From NCBI RefSeq assembly GCF_023544445.1, contig NZ_JALPVJ010000023.1:62001-126000 (forward strand): a DNA stretch of 64,000 nucleotides. The letters run 5' to 3'. The stretch comes from Actinoplanes sp. M2I2. Lineage in GTDB: Bacteria; Actinomycetota; Actinomycetes; Mycobacteriales; Micromonosporaceae. This document shows, piece by piece, positions 52,021-62,600 of the stretch (its first letter is position 1; the number at the start of each line of letters is the position of its first letter). A program made the translations under genes and the position numbers. The notes beneath the pieces are model-generated. The model did no database searches and was not told the origin of the DNA. It worked only from the letters and a program-made list of their open reading frames with translations.

Positions 52021-53826
52021 ATGGGCAATGACGGCGCCGCGGATAGGCCGCCCCGCTACCACCGGCTGGACAAGCAGCACGTGACCGCACTTTTCTCCGG
52101 CGGTGGGGACGCCGACTCGATCGCCCAGCTTCTGACCGTCGAGCGCAGCTGGCGCATGCTGCAACTGCGCGCCCTGCTCGACATCGTCCGGCCCGAGAAC
52201 GACATGCGTCCACTCCCCTCCGTGGAGACCGCCTGGGAACTGCTCATCGAAGCGGAGCGACGCGATCCACCCGAGGTCGCCGACCTGTTGCTGCATCCGC
52301 AGGTGGGTGTCTGGGCGGGATATGTTCTGCGACGTCTTCGCGGAACCGCTCAATCGCCGGTGCCGCTCTGGGTGGACCTCGGCTACCTGCACACCCTCGC
52401 CGCCGCGGCAGCGCTGCGAACCGGCATCGATTTCCGGATCACCGTGCCGGTGCGAGACGGTTTCACGGTGCTGCCGACGCTCGGCGCCGCGCGGGTGCCT
52501 GGCACCGGGCAGTGGGACCACACCGACGTTCACGGCGCCGGCGGATCCGGCGTGGTCGACACACCTGGTGGCGAGGTGCCGGTCGGCGGAAACGGGTGGG
52601 AAGCGCTGCCGGGCGTACGCGTCGAGGCGGACGGGCAGACCCTCGCGATTCACCTGGACTGCCTCGATCCCTACCGCAACCTTCGCGCGCCGACACCCCC
52701 TCAGTTGCTGAACGGGTCGGAGCTGCGTCACTGGCGGGAGCTGCTGACCCAAGCTTGGCGCCTGCTGGTCGAGACGAGCCCTCTTCTCGCGGCGCCAATG
52801 GCTCAGGGGCTCTTCTCGTTGGTGCCGCAGCCGTCGGCAGAGCGGTTCCGAACGATGAGTGCATCGGCGGGTGACGCTTTCGGCAGCATGATCATGTCGG
52901 CGCCGCAGGACGCCGTCGAGCTTGCGGTCACGATGGTGCACGAGTTCCAGCACATCAAGCTCGGCGCGTTGCTGCACCTGGCACCCCTGCATACCGGCGA
53001 GCCCGCACAGAGTCTGTACGCGCCATGGCGGGACGATCCACGACCGCTCGGCGGGCTACTTCAAGGCGTCTACGCGTTCGCCGGAATCACCGAGTTCTGG
53101 CGCACCTTCCGTGGGCATTCCTCGGACAGCATCGGTGTGCTGGCTCACTTCGAATTCGCCCGCTGGCGGCAACAGGTGCGCGCCACCCTGGCGGTGCTGG
53201 CAGAGCTGCCGCAGCTTACCGCGGTTGGTGAGGATCTCGTGCAAGGCCTCATCGCCACCGCGGACCGCTGGCAGAGCGAAAGTGTACCGGAACGACCGCT
53301 CGCTGCCGCCGACGCCGCGGTCACCGATCACAGGGCCCGCTGGCGGATCCATCATCTCCAGCATCCGGCGGACGTGGTAGCGGCGCTCGCCATGTCCTGG
53401 GCGGCTGGTAACGACCGCCCCGAGCCGGCCGGGCCACCACCAATCGTCACAGCCGACCCCAACGCCCGCGGACTCGACGCCAGGGCCGTTCTGACGCTCT
53501 GGCGTCTGACCGATGCGGCCGGATTCGAACAACTCCGACGCGACCCGTCCTCCATCGGCGTCCACGTGACCGGCGCGATAGCCGCCGACCTCGCCTATGT
53601 GGCGGGTGATCTGGACCAGGCTCGCCAGGGATACCTGACCGAACTCACCACGGATCCGGGCAGTCCCAGCGCCTGGGCCGGACTCGGCCTGGTGCTGACG
53701 GCAGGCTGGCCGGGCCGAGCCGCGGACGCGTTGCGCCATCGGCCCGAACTGGTGCGAGCGGTGCACCGATCAACCGGTGAAATCGGCAACCCCGTGCAGC
53801 TCGCCGACTGGATAGGGCCGGGCTGA
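52021..53826 (+). CDS. HExxH-motif peptide beta-hydroxylase family protein
   Basis: The 601-residue protein carries HEFQH (307-311), the signature of the HExxH domain family found beside FxSxx-COOH peptides, later known as alpha-ketoglutarate-type peptide beta-hydroxylases. Downstream aromatic and acidic residues (GVYAFAGITEFWRTFRG) are likely part of the metal site. The C-terminal third is helical and may bind the peptide. It would hydroxylate side chains of the precursor encoded just upstream. The ATG with GGAG at 52021 is preferred over the TTG at 52003. Confidence 0.78.
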   Translation: MGNDGAADRPPRYHRLDKQHVTALFSGGGDADSIAQLLTVERSWRMLQLRALLDIVRPENDMRPLPSVETAWELLIEAERRDPPEVADLLLHPQVGVWAGYVLRRLRGTAQSPVPLWVDLGYLHTLAAAAALRTGIDFRITVPVRDGFTVLPTLGAARVPGTGQWDHTDVHGAGGSGVVDTPGGEVPVGGNGWEALPGVRVEADGQTLAIHLDCLDPYRNLRAPTPPQLLNGSELRHWRELLTQAWRLLVETSPLLAAPMAQGLFSLVPQPSAERFRTMSASAGDAFGSMIMSAPQDAVELAVTMVHEFQHIKLGALLHLAPLHTGEPAQSLYAPWRDDPRPLGGLLQGVYAFAGITEFWRTFRGHSSDSIGVLAHFEFARWRQQVRATLAVLAELPQLTAVGEDLVQGLIATADRWQSESVPERPLAAADAAVTDHRARWRIHHLQHPADVVAALAMSWAAGNDRPEPAGPPPIVTADPNARGLDARAVLTLWRLTDAAGFEQLRRDPSSIGVHVTGAIAADLAYVAGDLDQARQGYLTELTTDPGSPSAWAGLGLVLTAGWPGRAADALRHRPELVRAVHRSTGEIGNPVQLADWIGPG

Positions 53827-53828
53827 CG

Positions 53829-56800
53829 TCACAGCGGCAGCGGATCCATGTCGCAGTTGGCCCGCAGGTTGAGATCCACCGCCGCTGCCGTGGCCGGATG
53901 ATCGTCGCCGAGGAGCCGCCGGAAGTGCGCCACCGCGCTCGTGTGCACTTCGGCGGATTCCTCCTCCCGGCCCAGCTTCAGCAGGTCCATCGCCCGGTTG
54001 CCCTGGCCGGCGAGAGTGGTCGGATGCTCCGGCCCCAGAACCCGGGCCAGCCGTTCGATGGCGTCGGTATCCCGCTCGTACGCCAAGGCGTACTCCCCCT
54101 GGGCATACAGGTCACTCGCCAGGTTGAGCGCTGCGGACAGCGTGAGCGGATGGTCGTCGCCGAGCTGCTCACGCAGCTGGGCGAATCCCTCCTCGTCCAT
54201 CTGCCGGGCCTGGGTCACTCTGCCCCGCAGCCGTTCGGTAACCGCCCAGTTGAGCTTGGCGGCGATGGCGTGTGGGTGCCTGTCGCTGAGCAACAGCTGC
54301 CGATAACGTTCGTACACCTGCTCGCCGAGTTCGGCCGCGCCGTCGAGATCGCCGGTCTCGCGCAGGTCGCTCGAGAGGTTCAGCGATGCCGCGATGGTGT
54401 CCGGGTGGTTCTCGCCGTAACGGATGAGGAATCCCTCCCGGACCTCCTCGGAGATCCAGCGGGCAGCCTCGTGGTCACCGGCCTTGCGAAGTGCCACGGC
54501 CAGCGTCCGCAGTGCTCGCAGAGTCTGCGGGTGGCCCGGGCTCAGCTGGTGGCGTAGTTGATCAGCAACCGCCTGCGCCTCGGCTCGAGCGCTGACGTAA
54601 TCGCCGAGTTCGCACCGATCGGTGATCAGGTTCCGGGTGCTTTCCAGCGTGATCGGATGGTCCGTGCCGTACAGCTGGATCCGCAGCTGTTGATTCTGCT
54701 CGTCGATCTCGGACGCCCGCTGCAGCTCGCCGGTAAGCCGCAGGCTCACCGCGAGGTTGTGGGCCGCGGTGATCGTCTCCACGTCGTCCGGGCCGAGTGC
54801 CCGCACGTGCCGCCGATAGACCTCCTCGGCCAGTTCCAGCGCTCCCTTGAAGTCGCCGGCCACTCGGCGGTCGGCAGCGACGGCACCGAGCGCACGCAGC
54901 AGATCCTCATTGTTCTCGTCCACCAACTCGCGGTAGGCGTTCAGCACCTCTTGGTTGAGCTGGGCCGCCTCGTCGAACCGGCCGAGGACGAACAACAGCC
55001 ATCCCATCCAGTGGCCCATGCGCAGGGTCGACGGGTTCGTGGCCCCCAGCTGCTCGCTGCGCGCCTCGTAGGCTCGCGTGGCCAGCTCGTAGGCGGCACG
55101 GTGATCGCCCCACCAGTAGAGATAGCGGGACAGGTTGTCGATCAGCTGTTGCACCCACGGGTCGGTGGACAAGAACGCCTGCGCTGTCATGGCATGCGGG
55201 TACAGATCGGCGTAGGCGCGCCAACTGTCGGGGGAATTCGGATCATTAGGGTCGCCGTCGGCGAGCAGGAGGTGCGCGCTGCGCCGCATCGACGCCTGTT
55301 CCGCGTCGTCGAGCCGGTCCATCAGCACGGCTTGGACGAGCCGGTGCATCTGAATGGAGTTGGTCCGGTGGTCAATTTTCGCCAGAGCGTACCGGTTGAT
55401 CTCGCGAATGGCCCGGTTGAGCCGCATCGGGTCGCGCCGCACCTCGTCCAGCTCGGGGTCCACGTTGCTGGCCCGGCCACGACTGAACAGCGTCCGGGGA
55501 ATGGGCTCCGGGGCGAAGAAGGAGCAGACCTGGAGCAGCCGGAGGGCGCCCGGGCTGGAGTCGGCCAGGCGGTCCAGTGAGACGTTCCAGGCGGCCGCAA
55601 CCGGCAGCTGATAGTCCAGCGGCACCGACACCTCGAGGAGTTCGGTCCGCTTCTGTTCGAAAAGACGAAGGTACTCGTCGGCAGGCATTCCGGTCTCGGC
55701 GCGCCAGGCAGCGGCCTGGTCCAATGCCAGCGGGAGGTCGCCGAGCGCCTCGGCCAGCCGGGTTGCGTCCTCGTCGGTCAGTTCCTGGCCACGCCGACGA
55801 AGAAGATCGACACTTTCCCGGCGCGCGAAGACGTCCACCTCGAGCTGCTGAGCGATGCTCGACCACTGCGGATTGCGGGAGGTGACCATGATGTGTCCAG
55901 GCCCACCGTTGGGAAAATACCGCTGCACCGCCTCCGGGCTCTCCGCATTGTCGAAGATCAAAAGCCAGTTGGCGTACGGCTGCCCGAGTCGCAGGGCCTC
56001 CCGAACGGCCGGCACCGCGGCGTTCGCCTCCAGGCCCACCGGTAGCTGCAGCCGCTGGGCAAGCTCGGTCAGGGCGTTACCGATCTGAGCCGGACGCTCG
56101 GACGGAATCCACCAGATGACGTCGTACTTGTCCTGGTGGCGATACACGTATTCCACTGCGAGCTGTGACTTTCCGACGCCGCCCATCCCTTGCAGAGCGT
56201 GGGGAAGCACCGCGGTCGTGCCGACCCGCATCTGATCGTGCAGGTTCGCCAGCAGGGTCTCCCGGCCGGTGAAGTTGGGGTTGCGGGGCGGAACGCTTCC
56301 CCAGACGACAGGTGCTCTGGCTGGGGTCCTCTGTGACGTGGTCACATCCGCCACCCTGCTCGACGACACGGCTGCTCCTTCGGATGTGCGATCAGTGGTG
56401 CCCGATGCCGTTCTCATTGTCGCAAAGGATGCGCTCGCCGCAGCGCTGCCCGGCGGCGCGTCCGACTCGACGCCCAACGCTTCGTGCAAATGGCGAGCCC
56501 GCGCAAGGTAACGCCCGGAAAGGGCGTGGAGCACGGCCTGTTCGACCCGGACGAAAGGCGCGGTCTCCGGAGTCACCGGCCAGATCGGCGTGGCGTCGGG
56601 ATCATCGAGCATCTGGCTCAGCCCTTGGACCACCGGGATGGTCGGCCCCAACTGATCGCCGACCACCCGCAACACCCGAACCGCGTCCGCCCGACGTCCG
56701 GCCGCGAGCAGCTCCTGGCGGACGCCCTGGTGGAACTCGTAGGCGATCCCGGCGCTCTCGCGGACTCCGCCCGAAGAGGACACCGGATAAAGCAGCTCGC

Positions 56801-57647
56801 TGCTGAGAATCTCGGACAGGTGCGAGGTCTGCGAGTCCGGTATCAGGGCGCGCTGCACCGACCGCATCACATCCAGGTTGAGCGGGGCCGCAGCGAGCTG
56901 CGTGGCCAGCGCGACGGCAGTCGGCGTCGCCCACGCGGTGAACTCACGGACCCGCGTCCGAGCGTTGGCGTCCGGCATCGGCCCGGGCAGTGCCACGTCC
57001 TCCGGCACAGAGTCGCTGACCAGCAGGGCGGGGAGCCGGGACGGACCACCGATGAGCACACTGACCCAGGCTGCCAGCCATCGAGGATCAAGTTCGAGAA
57101 CCGGCACCGGCACCGGGTCGTCGCCCACCGGCTCGTCGAACACCGCCGGTACCGGACTGTGCATCTTCCACGAGAAGTCGGCATTGGCGGAAGCGGGCCC
57201 GGTCGTGGGTAACCACATCTGTAGCCGTCGTGGCCGGATTCCGGTCCGATACCACTGCAGTTGCGGGAGCAGGTCAAGGATGGCGATCGGTGACCGTCGG
57301 CCCCAGGCACTCAACAGCGGCAGCATCGTGCCCGCGTGCCAGGCCGGGCCGGTGCCGTCGGTCAGGAGGAGGACGATCCGGCCGGGGCCCAGGAACGGCT
57401 GGAGCGGGTCGGCCGGATTCGCTGCGGAGGGGTCGAACGGCACCACGTCGACGTCGCCGAGGTTCTCATGGTTGCGGAGTACCTCTACCAGGCGGTCGAC
57501 GATGTCCTGCCAGACCGCCATCGAGGGCCCCGCGTCGAGGAGCACGGCCACCTCCCACCGGGCTGCCCCGACGGGAGCCGACTCGGACAGCGGCCGTAAC
57601 GCCTGCGAGATAGCACGCCAGGTAGCCTCGGTTTCGCCTCTGGTCAC
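53829..57647 (-). CDS. SAV_2336-type/NB-ARC/TPR protein (FxSxx-COOH system TPR protein-like)
   Basis: The 1272-residue protein has three parts. Residues ~1-240 are a von-Willebrand-like N-terminal domain of the SAV_2336 type (WEVAVLLDAGPSMAVWQDIVDRL, RIVLLLTDGTGPAWHAG). An NB-ARC ATPase follows at ~450-760 (P-loop GMGGVGKSQLAVEYV near 485, HIMVTSRN, ALDQAAAW). From ~800 to the end come about nine Tpr_10-type repeats with LGPDDVET, YGENHPDT and LGDDHPLT turns. Such STAND NTPases sense a signal and oligomerise. It converges on the hydroxylase gene with a 2-bp gap and overlaps the VMAP-C gene. Confidence 0.82.
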   Translation of the reverse strand: MTRGETEATWRAISQALRPLSESAPVGAARWEVAVLLDAGPSMAVWQDIVDRLVEVLRNHENLGDVDVVPFDPSAANPADPLQPFLGPGRIVLLLTDGTGPAWHAGTMLPLLSAWGRRSPIAILDLLPQLQWYRTGIRPRRLQMWLPTTGPASANADFSWKMHSPVPAVFDEPVGDDPVPVPVLELDPRWLAAWVSVLIGGPSRLPALLVSDSVPEDVALPGPMPDANARTRVREFTAWATPTAVALATQLAAAPLNLDVMRSVQRALIPDSQTSHLSEILSSELLYPVSSSGGVRESAGIAYEFHQGVRQELLAAGRRADAVRVLRVVGDQLGPTIPVVQGLSQMLDDPDATPIWPVTPETAPFVRVEQAVLHALSGRYLARARHLHEALGVESDAPPGSAAASASFATMRTASGTTDRTSEGAAVSSSRVADVTTSQRTPARAPVVWGSVPPRNPNFTGRETLLANLHDQMRVGTTAVLPHALQGMGGVGKSQLAVEYVYRHQDKYDVIWWIPSERPAQIGNALTELAQRLQLPVGLEANAAVPAVREALRLGQPYANWLLIFDNAESPEAVQRYFPNGGPGHIMVTSRNPQWSSIAQQLEVDVFARRESVDLLRRRGQELTDEDATRLAEALGDLPLALDQAAAWRAETGMPADEYLRLFEQKRTELLEVSVPLDYQLPVAAAWNVSLDRLADSSPGALRLLQVCSFFAPEPIPRTLFSRGRASNVDPELDEVRRDPMRLNRAIREINRYALAKIDHRTNSIQMHRLVQAVLMDRLDDAEQASMRRSAHLLLADGDPNDPNSPDSWRAYADLYPHAMTAQAFLSTDPWVQQLIDNLSRYLYWWGDHRAAYELATRAYEARSEQLGATNPSTLRMGHWMGWLLFVLGRFDEAAQLNQEVLNAYRELVDENNEDLLRALGAVAADRRVAGDFKGALELAEEVYRRHVRALGPDDVETITAAHNLAVSLRLTGELQRASEIDEQNQQLRIQLYGTDHPITLESTRNLITDRCELGDYVSARAEAQAVADQLRHQLSPGHPQTLRALRTLAVALRKAGDHEAARWISEEVREGFLIRYGENHPDTIAASLNLSSDLRETGDLDGAAELGEQVYERYRQLLLSDRHPHAIAAKLNWAVTERLRGRVTQARQMDEEGFAQLREQLGDDHPLTLSAALNLASDLYAQGEYALAYERDTDAIERLARVLGPEHPTTLAGQGNRAMDLLKLGREEESAEVHTSAVAHFRRLLGDDHPATAAAVDLNLRANCDMDPLPL

Positions 57648-59146
57648 CAGCTCGCCCCGATCCCTCGATCGGCGGGGGCGCCGAGAGCGTCGGGCCTGCG
57701 CTCCGGGTCGTCCCAGAGAATCGTCAGATGGTGGCCGATGTGGCCGTCCCGCTGGGCAGGCTCTAGCCGTAGTGCCTCATGCCGTAGCTCCTTCGCGCGC
57801 AGTGGCAGGCGGCCGATACCACCATCACTCACCAAGCTGGTGACCGCTTCTCGGAACTCCGCGCTGGTGCAGTCGCCCCGATGCCAGATGATCACTGGCA
57901 GCCCGGCGCGAAGGGCTGCCTCGATCTCCTGCTGGCCGGTCTCGCCCCGTTGCGCCGGCGGCTCGCTCAGCACGAGCGAGACAACACGGTCATCCGCCTT
58001 CAATTCGGACTCGAGCCGCGTGAAGTAATCTTTCCCGCTGGGATGGCTCCAGTAGACCTTGCTGTGCGCAGGAGCCTTCAACAGTTGGCGCCAACGTTGG
58101 TGCCAGGGGCGATGCCAGCGCTGGGTGCGCAGCCGTTCAAGGCTGCGGACCACGACCGGATAGTCCATCGCCAGTGCGATCGGCCGCGCGGAGCCGGTCT
58201 CCTTGCGCCAACGATCGACTCCGACGTTGAGCAACTCCCAGGGCAGGACAAACTCGACGAACACGGTGCCCGTCCGGTCCGACCAGTCGATCTCCATCTG
58301 CTCGATCAGCTGCTCCACCTCGCGTTCCAGGTCGCGGAGGTGAACCAGACTGGTCTCCCCCCGTCGTGAATACCAGGAATCGGCGCCGTGCCACTGACGG
58401 AAGTACGACAGGGCGTACATCTCTTCCCTGCCGCTCGGATCCAGATGTGGCTCGACCTGGACGACGAGGTAGGCAGTGGACGCTGTCGGTTGTTCGCCAC
58501 CGCGCGCGAGATAGGCCCGCCGTTCCTCCAATTGCTGAGTCAGGCCTTGCCCGGTGGCCAGCCGGCCGTTCCGCAGCCGGATCCACCGTGCTGCCTTCTC
58601 ATCCACTTGATCCTCGAGCAGCACCAGGAAATTCATGCTCGGCTGCAGACCATCCGGCCCGGCATTCTGCCCGGCAAGATGGACGAAAGCCTGCCACGCG
58701 TCGGCACACCACGAGGGCGGCCCCGGTGATCGGTGCTCGGTGGCGCGCTGATAGAGGACAGTGAGGTTGGTCGGCGTCAGATTCTGCAGAAGGGGTTGCA
58801 ACGTCGTCCAGTCGTCCTCATTCAGGACGTCGGCCGCCTCCCACTCGTCACGCAGCCGACGCAGCTGGTCGACCTCCTCGGTGCCCGGCTCCAGATACTC
58901 GACGACCTCGACCAGGGCCGGGACTCCGTCGATGAGTCTGCTGCAGGCGCGGACCAGCTCGGCTGTCTGCAACCGGAGCTCGGAGTGCTCGCGCAAGGAG
59001 AAGTGGCCAACACGGTCCTGGAGCTGCTCGATGAGGGACTGCCGACTGGACTGCGTCCGTACGAGCCGGGTGCGTTCGAGCACCCCGACGAGCACCGTTT
59101 GAATCCGGTGCCGGGCCAGGTCACCGCTGGTCTGCTCAGTCTTCAT
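57644..59146 (-). CDS. VMAP-C domain protein of a conflict system
   Basis: The 500-residue protein begins with an EAD2-like helical domain (~10-120: TRLVRTQSSRQSLIEQL, LRLQTAELVRACSRLIDGVPALVEVVEYL). The C-terminal ~300 residues match the vWA-MoxR-associated protein C-terminal domain pattern (AYLVVQVEPHLDP, YALSYFRQW, GTVFVEFVLPWELLNVGVDRW, VVVRSLERLR). These proteins act with STAND NTPases or vWA-MoxR ATPases in predicted defence or stress systems. Its stop overlaps the NTPase start, so the two form an operon. Confidence 0.75.
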   Translation of the reverse strand: MKTEQTSGDLARHRIQTVLVGVLERTRLVRTQSSRQSLIEQLQDRVGHFSLREHSELRLQTAELVRACSRLIDGVPALVEVVEYLEPGTEEVDQLRRLRDEWEAADVLNEDDWTTLQPLLQNLTPTNLTVLYQRATEHRSPGPPSWCADAWQAFVHLAGQNAGPDGLQPSMNFLVLLEDQVDEKAARWIRLRNGRLATGQGLTQQLEERRAYLARGGEQPTASTAYLVVQVEPHLDPSGREEMYALSYFRQWHGADSWYSRRGETSLVHLRDLEREVEQLIEQMEIDWSDRTGTVFVEFVLPWELLNVGVDRWRKETGSARPIALAMDYPVVVRSLERLRTQRWHRPWHQRWRQLLKAPAHSKVYWSHPSGKDYFTRLESELKADDRVVSLVLSEPPAQRGETGQQEIEAALRAGLPVIIWHRGDCTSAEFREAVTSLVSDGGIGRLPLRAKELRHEALRLEPAQRDGHIGHHLTILWDDPERRPDALGAPADRGIGASW

Positions 59147-59647
59147 CTACTCACAGGTCGAGTGTATGACGGATGGATGCCGGTGTGCCCGGTCGCATCA
59201 GGCTACCCTCTGCCTGTCCTGGACGGGCACCTCCAACCACTATCAAGGCGTGTCGGACGTTTGTGGCTGCGCCACTTCGCACCCCAGGGGCCTGAACCAT
59301 CCTGTCAAAGATCAGGGCTTCTCATGGCACATTCGGGCGTTTCCCGACTGTTCGCCTCCGCCATCGGACACGCCTGCCGATCGAACAGCCCCTCTGATCG
59401 GCGGCAGCCGGGCGTACCGGCCACTATTGTTGATGGGTTTCCCATCGTCGGCCCCCGGCGGAACCATAGGGCGCCGGCCACCATTGAAGCCCGTCATCGT
59501 CGACGTCGGTCTGACCGGGCCCGCCGTGCCGGGCCCACGGATCGTTGGAGTGCGATGGTGTCGGACGCGGCTGCGCCTGGAGCCCCTCCGCAGTGGACAG
59601 CATCGGTCGAGGTGATCGGCGAGTCACGTGCGGGCTCATCGCAGGTC
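59147..59647. other. Intergenic region without a recognised gene
   Basis: About 500 bp between the VMAP-C start and the RHS terminator. It should hold the promoter of the VMAP-C operon. Open frames here are Arg/Pro-rich and unlike proteins. In particular, no immunity-like gene is seen downstream of the RHS toxin. Confidence 0.45.
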
Positions 59648-59677
59648 GCGGGCGGGGGTCCCGTCACCCCCGCCCGC
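59648..59677 (-). terminator. Terminator of the RHS gene
   Basis: Perfect 12-bp stem (gcgggcgggggt with acccccgcccgc, 6-nt loop) starting about 9 bp after the RHS stop codon. Confidence 0.8.
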
Positions 59678-59685
59678 CTCCTACG

Positions 59686-62600
59686 TCAGGGGACTACGGG
59701 AACCGGCACCACCGGGATGACCGGGATGATGGGGATGAGGGTCGCGCCGTCGCCTTCGCCGTTCTGCTGGCGTTTCAGCTCGCCCTGGGCGCGGACGTTG
59801 GCCGGAGCCTTCTTGCCCTTGGCCACGTAGACGTGGCCGGGAGGCAGGTCGATGCCCCACACGTAGACCAGGTCACCGCCGATGATCCAGTCCCAGCTGT
59901 TGTGGACCTTGAAGGCGTTGGCCCAGCCCTGCAGTTCGGTGCCCATCCGGATGTCGTAGGCACCGAGGCTCCACAGCTCGAGCTTGTACTGGTAGAGCTG
60001 CGCATCCACCTCACTCGTGGTGCCCGGACCGTAGTAGACCTTGACCTCGTAGATGTTGCGCTCGTCGGTCATGATGTCGCGCCGGGTGCCGCCCTTGGGG
60101 CCGACCTCCCAGTCGACGTGCTCGCTGACCGCCGTTCCGTAGCCGAGCTGGTCGTCCCAGAAGCGGCGCAGGAAACCCTCGCGCTGCTTGTTCAGCTCGT
60201 TGATGGCCAGCGCCTGACCGGCCCGTTCGGGCTGCCGGCTGTTCCACAACCCGTTCAGGCACCAGTCCCGCCCGTCCAGGCAGTCCTGCTTGATGAACCC
60301 GCGGGTGCGCAGGCACGCACCCTGGAACCACTTGTCGTGCCGCTTGATCGAGTTGCCCGGGTCGTCGGGGCAGCTGAGCGACTTGGCCAGCGCCGACACG
60401 GCGGCCAGCACCGAGCCGAGCAGCGACCCGACGAGTCCGCCGAGGCCGATCTCGCCGCTCGGGTCGATCACGTTCAGCGGGTCGTTGTTGGCGTACGTGT
60501 AAGTGCTGTAGACGTCGGTACGCCCGGCATACGTGGTGATCGGGTCGCGGCTGGTGAACCGGCCCACCGACGGGTCGTAGTCGCGTGCCCGCAGGTAGAG
60601 CGTCGACCCGACAGCCAGCTCCCCGCGGTACCCGAAGGCGGGCGTGGCGGACGCGCCGGTGGGTGCCCCGAAGGTGTCGTAGCCGGTGGACTGCGCCCAG
60701 GAGGCCGTGGCGTCGGTGCGCAGCGTCGACCCGTACGCGTCCCGGGAGAACAGCGCCTTGCCCGCGGCGATCCGGCCGTACCCGTACGTGAAGCTCGTCG
60801 CGTTGGCCCCCTTCTGGGCCAGCAGCTGCGGGTTGTCGTCCGGGAACCAGGAGAACTGGTTGCTGGTGGTCGTCCCGCCGGTCGTGCTGCTGAGCGAGGC
60901 GAGCAACCCGTCCGCGTTGTGGACGGAGTTCCGGGTCGTGGCGCCTTCCACCGTGCGGGCCGGGCGACCGAACCCGTCGTACGTGATGGCCAGGCTCTGC
61001 CCGCTGCCGCTGCGCGACGTGAGCCGGCCCGCGCCGTCGTAGCGGTAGTTCGCGGTCGCCCCGCCGGTGGTGGTGCTGGTGAGCTGGTCGGCCGCGTCGT
61101 ACGTCAGATTGGTGACCGTGCTGCCGCGCGTGATGCTCGTACGGTTGCCCGAAGCGTCGTAGGTCGCCGCGAGCGTCCCCCGCGCACCGGTCTGCGACGT
61201 GAGCTGACCGACCGGGTCATAACCGAACGAGGTGGTGCCGGCCGCGTCGGCCTGCCGCACGATCCGGCCGGCCGGGTCCCGGGTCAGCGTGGTGTTGCTG
61301 GTGGTGCCGCTCTTGGTCTCTCGGTAGGTGGTCAGCTGCCCGTCGGTGTATCCGTAGGCCCGTGACCAGCCACCCGGCAGCGCCTCGCCGGTGAGCCGCC
61401 CGTCGGCGTCCAGGGTGTAGGACGCCGTCCCGGCCTTGCTGTCGGCCGCGCCGACCACCCGGTCGTTGGGGTCGTAGCGGTAGTCGACGAGAGTGCCGTC
61501 CGGGTAGGTCATCTTGGTGCGGCGCCCGGCCACGTCGTAGGTCCAGGTGTAGACCGAGCTGTCCGGGTGCACCACCGACAGCAGCCGGCCGGCCGGGTCG
61601 AACTCGAAACGGGTCTTGCCGGTGGCGTCGGTCATCGAGGTGCGGCGCCCGGCGGCGTCCCAGGTGAAGGTCTGGGTCTTGCCGTCGGTGCCGGTCCGCT
61701 TGGTCAGCTGGTCGGCCGCGTCGTACTCGAACTTCTCGACCTTGTTGTCGGGGTCGGTGACCGAGGTCAGGTTGCCGTGACCGTCGTACGTCTGACGGGT
61801 GACCCGGCCCAGCGGATCGGTGACGGAGGTCTGCCGGCCGGCCGAGTCGTACGTGTACGCGGTGACCTCACCCCGGGCGTCGGTGAGCCGGGTCAGGTTG
61901 CCGCCCTTGTCGTACGCGTATCCGGTGACCTTGCCGTTGGCGTCGGTGACCGAGGAAAGCCGGCCGACCGCGTCGTAGGCGCTGGTGCGGACGGCGCCGT
62001 TCGGGTCGGTCGTGGTCTTGAGCTGCCCCCTTGACGTGTACGTGTAGCCGGTGGCCCGGTTGCCCGGGCTGATCAGCTTGCTGACCTGGCCGCGGACGTC
62101 GTACTCGTAGCGGGTCACCAGCCCGGCGGCGGTGGTCAGGCTGGTGCGGCGGCCGTCCGCGTCGTACCCCATCTTGGTGACGCCGCCGGCCCGGTCGGTG
62201 ACCGTGGTGACGTTGCCGGCCTTGTCGTACGCGTATTTGATGGTCTGCTGGATCGGGTCGACCGCCGTGAGCAGGCGTCCCGCCGCGTCGTACATGTTGC
62301 GGGCGATCGCGCCGTTCGGCGTCTGCCGTTCGACGACGTTGCCGGCCTTGTCGTAGCGGGTGTACCAGACACCGCCGATCGGGTCGTGCAGCTCGGTCAG
62401 CCGGTCCAGCGCGTCGTAGACGTAGCGCGTCACGTTGCCGAGCGCGTCGGTGGTCGAGGTGACGTTGCCGCGCTTGTCGTAGCTGGTCGCGGTCGACCCG
62501 GCCGCCTCGGCGCGCGCGGTCTGCCGGCCGTCGGCGTCGTAGCTGTAGCGGATGAGCGCGCCGGTCGGGTCGGTCACCGTGCTGACCCGGCCGAACTGGT

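Noticed and set aside
59166..59615. A 149-codon plus-strand frame as an immunity or small gene
   Set aside because: It starts near the VMAP-C promoter, shows no protein-like pattern, and lies on the strand opposite to the RHS gene.
59545..61365. A 606-codon plus-strand frame
   Set aside because: Shadow of the RHS gene; its apparent repeats mirror the YD repeats.
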